This document shows, one piece after another, positions 58,735-64,000 of a DNA stretch of 64,000 nt (the stretch's first letter is position 1; each line of letters begins with the position of its first letter). The position numbers were made by a program, and so were the translations under genes. Below the pieces are notes generated by a model. That model saw nothing but the letters and a program-made list of their open reading frames with translations. It was not told where the DNA came from and made no database searches. The DNA lies in contig SNVD02014733.1 in assembly GCA_013180625.2 (NCBI GenBank), positions 1 through 64,000 on the forward strand, written 5' to 3'. Source of the stretch: Boswellia sacra. Its lineage: Eukaryota > Streptophyta > Magnoliopsida > Sapindales > Burseraceae.

Positions 58735-59976
58735 GTCATCTGATAAGTAAGCCGTAAAACTTGACAAACAACCTGCGAGAATAAATTTGTAATTAAGATT
58801 ATAATCATTAAGTAACATTATGTATTTTAAAACAAATTGTATAATTTCATTTACATACCTATTCATTCTCATGGTTTGAATCACGATCTGTGAGGTTGTT
58901 TGTTCCATGACTAGCATATTAGAAACGGCTATGATATCCACTTGAAGCATCTGGGACCTATTTATAAAAAAAACATGAAACATAAGTAAAAAATATGAGT
59001 CAACTGAAACCACATTTTTAATTTGAAAAATAAGCAAATACCGGTCTTGTAGCACGCCGCTCTGCAAACTCTGGAAACCTCTCTTGCAGGAAGGAAACAA
59101 CTTCATAATACATCATTTTCATGTTGTTGTGATCTTGCTTCAAGTTGTTGTGTGCTTCATTCAAGTTTTTGTGTGCTTCCTTCAAGTTGTGGTGTTCCTG
59201 CTGCAAATTACCCAACTCTTCCCTCAAGTGAACATCCGATGAGCTGCTGCCTTGCACGTCAGTTGGAGATGGACCAAAACCATATGTCTGGGCATAACCG
59301 CGATGATCAGGTCCCATTACATTGCCAAATAATTCTTCTCTCACTTGTTGGGTTTGCTGGTCTTGTGGAAATTGAGACAAACCTTCATTAAATTGACTCT
59401 ACAACATAGTGGAAAGAAATAACTTAACAATGATAATGTATTATGCAAAAATTAAAATACCGATAGTGGATGAATAAAATATTCAAAAGATTAAAGAACT
59501 TACAATTATTTCTGCACTTTCATCATCACCTACTTCGCCATTACTTTTTGTTCTTGTCTTGACGAAAACACTAATGCGATCAGTTTGCTCTCCATTCCTT
59601 ATCATATAAACAAGAAAATAACAGAACTACAATAATACAACTACTAAAAAGATATAAGTAAATCTTGATAACCAACAAATAAAGAGCGTATAAACAAACA
59701 AATGTAACTTACTTCTTCTCGTTTCTGAGCAAATGACGTGCGGCCTGTTCCATGAAGTGCAACTTGTTGTGCTCAATTAACCTTATTCTTCTCTGCAGCG
59801 TCCTATAATATAAACAAAGTTAACAACAATTATATTATATGACTTCCAATATAAATAAAAGAAAATATGAAATCTACACTTTTGTTATTATGTTAGGCAC
59901 ATACTTTACCCTGTTCTGTTCCCCAATAAGCTACAAGAATAGGCCACTGATCCGGCTGAACTCTGGGAGGAGTGAA
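58735..59976 (-). pseudogene. CACTA transposase-type protein (Transposase_24/Ptta-like), partial
   Basis: Spliced exons read by GT-AG junctions on the minus strand: 59,910-59,976 (cut at its start), 59,713-59,802, 59,504-59,597, 59,042-59,398, 58,859-58,957 and from 58,772. Exon text fits the plant En/Spm class: PDQWPILVAYWGTEQ; GTGRTSFAQKREE; DRISVFVKTRTKSNG; and YAQTYGFGPSP followed by a coiled coil of NLKEAHKNLNEAHNNLKQ repeats. Breaks: a stop in exon 2 (NKVN-stop-AQQ) and in exon 5 (SRF-stop). The family product acts in transposition of CACTA elements. The gene is missing its N-terminal part and cannot work. Confidence 0.78.
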
Positions 59977-61340
59977 TGACACATCCAAAAAAGGATTGTC
60001 TCCCAAGTATAGGAGTGTTGAAGTAATAAACCCGGTGAGTCCGGGGTCGATCCATGAGGAAGGGGATTTTAGCGCTACAAACTATAAGTAAGCAAATATG
60101 ATGTGGATGATTCCAAAGGATGGCAAGATAATATGAACAAGTATGAGTAAAGAACAAGTTCTTAAATAATAAATGAGAACAACACAAGAGAAATTAACAC
60201 AATAATAATGAAAGCTAAGGTTAGGGGATCCGCCCTTAATATATCAAATAAGGATAAGTAACCCATTTTAGTTATATGAATTATATTTGTTTCGTTACCA
60301 ATATTTATACCACTACTTGTAAATGGGTTCAAGCATCCAATGTGCCAATCACCATATGTCTAGAACAAATCAAGGTTCCTAACTAGATTCATGTCGGTAA
60401 GGAAGAACCATACATCATCTAGAAAGGATCCAAGCATTTGATGTGCCAAGGATTGTCGACAATGGATCAAGACCTCCACTTTACGAGTGGTGTCAAGATT
60501 GATTAAGAAAATAAATATAAATCATATAAAATAAACAACACAAGATTATGATTATTAAGCACATACCAAGGGTTAGAGAATCTTTATTCTCATATCAAGG
60601 GTTTCACCCTTTCACCTTAGCAAGAGAGAAAATAGAAAGACATTATAAGAGAAAGAACACAAATTATAAGAAAAAGGAAATTCATTAATACAAGAGAGAA
60701 AAACACAATAACAAGGGATCCCAGCAAAGGCCAAGATGCCTTAATAGGTCACAAGGCACTTCTATTTATAGATACATTCAGGGGCAAACTTGTCAAATTA
60801 CAAAGGGATAGCTGTCAAATATTAGGTGAACTAACTTTGACAATTGGGATCATTAGATGCGCCACTTTGACCACCGATTTTGACATTTAATTATTGAGCA
60901 TTTAAATCACATGTCTTCACGAAAGTCGTACATATCTCTCTCAGCTTTCTAGAACATCTTAATTCATACGATTTGGATACGTATTTTGAGATATACGGTC
61001 AACATACTGAGGCATGGTCAAGTTGGGCCGAATCTACAGATGGGTTCACTTCAAGACCAATTTGTGTCCACTAAGAGCCCGAATTTGATGATGCATGTGA
61101 AATGCAATCTTGTAGATAATTTAATTATCTTTCCAAAACATTAAGATTTGCACCATTATGATCTATAAATAGAGAGTTATTCGCATTTTACCGAACCTAT
61201 AACAAAACCAAAATTAAGAGGAAGTTAAATCCAAAGATGCAAAGACTACAAATATGCTTAAGTTGAGGAATTTAATGACATTATTAACGCAATATAATGA
61301 ACTAAACTCTTATTAAACATACATATTTAAGTGTTCATCA
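59977..61340 (-). repeat. Gypsy LTR (Tat/Ogre-like), minus strand, 3' LTR
   Basis: On the plus strand it runs TGACACATCC to GTGTTCATCA. It contains ACCCGGTGAGTCCGGGGTCG near 60,030, a hallmark of the U5 side of many Tat/Athila-type LTRs. A polypurine tract lies directly on its right, which fixes the orientation. It ends inside a CACTA transposase exon. No duplicate LTR is in the window. Confidence 0.72.
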
Positions 61341-61355
61341 CACCCCCCAACCAGC
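61341..61355 (-). other. Polypurine tract of minus-strand Gypsy element
   Basis: Plus-strand CACCCCCCAACCAGC reads GCTGGTTGGGGGGTG on the minus strand, directly before the LTR start TGATGAACAC. A second such tract (TCCCCCCCAACC) lies near 62,506. Confidence 0.8.
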
Positions 61356-62671
61356 TTATTGCTAGTCCCTAGCAATTAAAGCGTTATTATTTAGAAGTGA
61401 TTTATAGAATTTTATATCCAAGGTGGTCATTATTGCACTCTCCTTGATTTTATCCAAATAAACAAACTCTCAACTGATTTTTTTTTTTAAAATGACTCAT
61501 GTACCCTTCAGTCAAGATATCCACAAACCTTCTTTTGTGCTCAGTTGACACATGACTATGGGGCTTATTAGAAATAAGCCATATCGGTTCTAGTATTTGT
61601 TAAGGCTAACAACCTTAGGTAGGGGATATTCATTCATTTTATACATTTTTTTCTTTTTTCTTTTTTTTTTGGAAAGAATGCATCTTTAACCCATGTAGCG
61701 AGCCTTAGGCTAATGACTCCCAGACCAGTTGGCCTTAGGGCATTAGGTGTTAAGACACCCCTACGAGCTTAACGACTCGGGTTGCCGATGCTTTAATTTT
61801 GCTTAGAAACTTATGGATAGTGCAATGTTCAATCCCATTAAGCTTTCTCCTTAATCCATGTAGCGAGCTTTGGGCCAATAGCTCCCAAACCAGTGGGTCT
61901 TAGGGTATTAGGTGTTGAGGCACCCCTCGGGCTTAATTGCTCGAATTAAGGAGGCTACGAGACCAAACTTATCCACAATTGCTCTTTTTTTTTACCTTTT
62001 TTTTTGCTTTCATTTTTTTTTTTACTTTCCCCTTCCTTTTGTTGTTATCCTAAACAAAATAAAAGAACTCAAATATTGCAACATTTCATTTCGCCACCCA
62101 CAATCATGCATCAAGGTATGTGTGTGTGTGAAGAAAGGTTCATGAATACTTGCTTAACGAGTACATAAGTACACAGTTTATTAAATGATAATGTTGTGAG
62201 AGTTCATAGATTTGAATAATTCAAAGTGAAATGAATAAGACCTCCTTGTTATAAAATTCAAAAATCAAGACTAAATAATATCAGGTTAGCTAAAATGAGT
62301 TCACAAAATCAAAATAAAATGACAAATTGGTTAGAATGGGTTTCAAGAGTTCAAACTGGTCCTCCTTACTCTGCCATTCCTGACCCAGAATGCGTCTCAA
62401 GAGGATTTGAACTCCTTACGCCACACTCTGAATCTAATTACTAACTCGCGCTTTTTTTTTTTTTTTAAGAAAAAGGAAATTCAAGACACATTTATGTCTA
62501 CTATCATTCCCCCCCAACCAAATGAAACATTGTCCTCAATGTTTATATGTAGAGAGATAAAGTATAGAAGACATTACCTGAAGCTTCTGTTATTCAAGAG
62601 AGATGACCTGAAAGACTTATAAAATAACATGCTAAAAATAAAATAAAATAAAATAAAGGACAAGAAAAAAA
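61356..62671 (-). mobile_element. 3' internal noncoding region of truncated Gypsy element
   Basis: Gene-free. A unit of about 95 bp (ATGTAGCGAGC...TTAGG...ATTAGGTGTT) appears twice with divergence, at about 61,697-61,780 and 61,857-61,945. T-runs at 61,480, 61,650, 61,985, 62,005 and 62,452 mark it. The second polypurine-like tract near 62,506 with CCTCAATG is characteristic of Tat/Ogre 3' regions. No coding part of the element remains before the LOG gene. Confidence 0.6.
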
Positions 62672-63316
62672 TTACAAACAGAGATTCAGATCCAATTTGC
62701 ACTTTTTGTTTTGCCCTCCTGCCCAATTAATTTCAGTACTAGCTGGGTCAGGTTCATACTCAACTTCTTGTAATTTGTCAAGTAACTCACCAGCAGAAGT
62801 GACAGAAACAAGGATCTGTCTCGCCCAATGAGGGATAAAATTTTGTTAAACATCAACAAAACTTATTAAAGGATCAAAGAAATTATTAACATTCAACAAA
62901 CCTATGGGTTTTTTATGGAGGTTCAGTTGGGCCCAAGAGGCAATTTGAAAAATCTCTTCAAAAGTACCAAAGCCACCTGGTAAAGCAATAAAGGCATCTG
63001 AATTGATGAGCATATGTGTCATGCGTTCATGCATGGAGGAGACTTGTAACTCATGCCCAACCGTTTTTCCAACAATGCTTTCTATAGCCAAAGCTTTAAG
63101 AATAACTCCTAAAACTTGACTACCTCCTACACGTGCAGCTCTTGACACACAACCCATTAACCCGAGGCTACCTCCCCCATAAACCACATGAATCTTTTTT
63201 TCAGCCAGTAGTCTACCAAGATAATTTGTTGCCTTGACAAACTCTTCACTTTTACCCGGTAGAGATCCACAGAATACACATATCTTTTGGATTCGACGTT
63301 TTGAAGTTCCCTCCAT
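62672..63316 (-). pseudogene. LOG: LOG-like cytokinin riboside 5'-monophosphate phosphoribohydrolase, single exon with one nonsense codon
   Basis: LOG enzymes release active cytokinin base from its riboside monophosphate in the cytosol/nucleus. The ORF from ATG (63,316) runs 156 codons: KICVFCGS (11-18), VVYGGGSLGLMG (44-55), SMHERMTHM (94-102), PGGFGTFEE (114-122; the PGGxGTxxE signature), KPIGLLNVNNFFDPL. It then meets a TAA at 62,846-62,848, where family members have Glu (D-V-stop-Q-N-F-I-P). The frame stays open for 57 more codons with expected family text (ARQILVSVTSAGELLDKL), ending KLDLNLCL. Total length (about 214 codons) is normal. Two residues just before the stop seem deleted. Unlike most plant LOGs it has no introns, so a processed retrocopy is possible. 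Confidence 0.85.
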
Positions 63317-63632
63317 GTTTATACAACTCTCTAACTATGTGTGAAGAAGAGAACACGAGATGTGGTATTTATGGAGTGCAAAAAGGTATGCTAATGATTA
63401 CATCTATATAGGTAGCTCGGTTGTTTGTTGAAAAAGTTGACAATAATGCATAAAAACTAAAAAAGATGATGAAATGAGACACCATAAGTCAAACAAAAGA
63501 TACAAATTCAAAAATGACAGCTATGAGGCATTAAAATTCAAAAATGATGGCACGCATGCATATGTACAGGTAGTGGTGATTGTGGCTCACATCTTCCTCT
63601 GGTTTTACGTCCAGAAACGGCTTAAACACCTT
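63317..63632. other. Spacer between LOG-like gene and the edge ORF
   Basis: No gene. A minus-strand TATA-like ATAAATACCA lies about 50-60 bp before the LOG ATG (63,364-63,373). Confidence 0.4.
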
Positions 63633-63989
63633 CTATGAGTTGGGGATATGCTTCCCATTCAGTTTTCTTATAAACTGGCAAACAGGGTCGTTTTGAGTCA
63701 GATTCTCAAGACTATAGCGTTCCTGCTCATCTCGAAATTGTGTCCACAAATTAAAAATTTCACGCTGCACAAGTCCACAAGAATGAGTCTCAAGAGTCAT
63801 TCGGATATCATCCAAAGACTCCTTACTCAGTCCATTCTTGATGAACTGTAGTTTGTCCTCTCGATTGTTAGACAAATATCCCAAGGAGCGGCAACGCTGG
63901 TTACAGGTCCATCTTGCACATTTGTGACAAACTTGTAACCTTTTCGCTCTTCGCTTTTTGGCGTAAGAGCTTTTTCCCATACCTGGCAT
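63633..63989 (-). CDS. Unrecognised 118-aa basic protein with Cys cluster, possibly 5' partial
   Basis: An open frame from ATG 63,989 to a stop at 63,633. The N-terminus is strongly basic (SSYAKKRRAKRLQ, residues 7-19), followed by a Cys cluster C-x2-C-x4-C-x3-C (21-33: VCHKCARWTCNQRC), which could bind zinc and RNA/DNA. The rest is helical and charged (QREIFNLWTQFRDEQERY). A basic patch then Cys cluster is the layout of some small nucleic-acid-binding proteins, including those of certain plant RNA viruses, but I cannot assign it to any family. The frame is open upstream to the window edge (11 bases), so the true start may be further out. No function proposed. Confidence 0.5.
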   Translation of the reverse strand: MPGMGKSSYAKKRRAKRLQVCHKCARWTCNQRCRSLGYLSNNREDKLQFIKNGLSKESLDDIRMTLETHSCGLVQREIFNLWTQFRDEQERYSLENLTQNDPVCQFIRKLNGKHIPNS

Positions 63990-64000
63990 GTGAGAAACAA

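Larger units (their letters stand above)
58117..59976 (-). mobile_element. CACTA (En/Spm) element, 3' end, truncated by Gypsy LTR
   Basis: The end CACTACAACATGGAAAGGCA begins with the CACTA signature. It is followed by about 330 bp of subterminal repeats of GCGGCGGTTTT, GCGGTTT and their complements in both orientations, the usual binding-site array of CACTA elements. Transposase exons on the minus strand follow. The other end is missing; the coding region stops at the LTR boundary at 59,977. Confidence 0.85.

Overview
This window looks like nuclear DNA of a eudicot plant. It is AT-rich, dense in nested retroelements, and carries a plant CYP96-type cytochrome P450 and a plant LOG-type cytokinin enzyme gene. 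About three quarters of it is transposon-derived. No rRNA, tRNA, CRISPR array or bacterial-style operon was seen.

Layout. 1-10,805: a decayed Copia element of the SIRE/Maximus type (+ strand; 5' LTR cut by the window edge) with gag, pol and an extra 3' ORF. A 1.09 kb PIF/Harbinger-type MITE sits in its protease region with a TTA duplication. Its 3' LTR abuts the last third of a dead CYP96-like gene (10,806-11,332), so the element most likely landed inside that gene. A hAT-like MITE follows (11,402-11,876), then a gene-free stretch with two promoter-like duplicated segments. 14,696-26,565: a Tat-lineage Ty3/Gypsy element on the minus strand with a perfect ATTAT target duplication. It carries a plus-strand (antisense) spliced gene of the putative gypsy-type transposon family. 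Its LTRs are almost identical, yet its ORFs hold many stop codons and its 5' LTR/PBS region is deleted.

27,333-29,357: a hAT-like element (8-bp duplication, one mismatch) containing an LTR followed by an Asp-tRNA primer site. 29,552-31,196: another terminal-inverted-repeat element. 32,966-34,540: the only clearly intact host gene, a single-exon 524-aa CYP96-like P450 with a TATA box upstream. 35,293-36,946: an insert bounded by 18-bp direct repeats. 38,381-48,109: a second SIRE-type Copia element, minus strand, with a perfect AGTAT duplication. 52,237-57,666: a gag-protease-only Gypsy element with 1.37 kb GC-richer LTRs. 58,117-59,976: the end of a CACTA element with spliced transposase exons, cut by a minus-strand Gypsy LTR (59,977-61,340) and its 3' internal region. 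62,672-63,316: a single-exon LOG-like gene with one premature stop. 63,633-63,989: an unrecognised Cys-containing ORF at the edge.

How it fits together. The host content is a CYP96 family locus (one live copy, one disrupted) and a probable LOG pseudogene, separated and broken by successive insertions. By visible LTR divergence the Tat Gypsy element is the youngest (6 differences over about 345 aligned bases by eye). The Copia elements (about 6-7% over short stretches) and the 52-57 kb Gypsy element (about 8%) are older. Coordinates of broken genes are approximate; LTR, TIR and target-duplication coordinates were read base by base.
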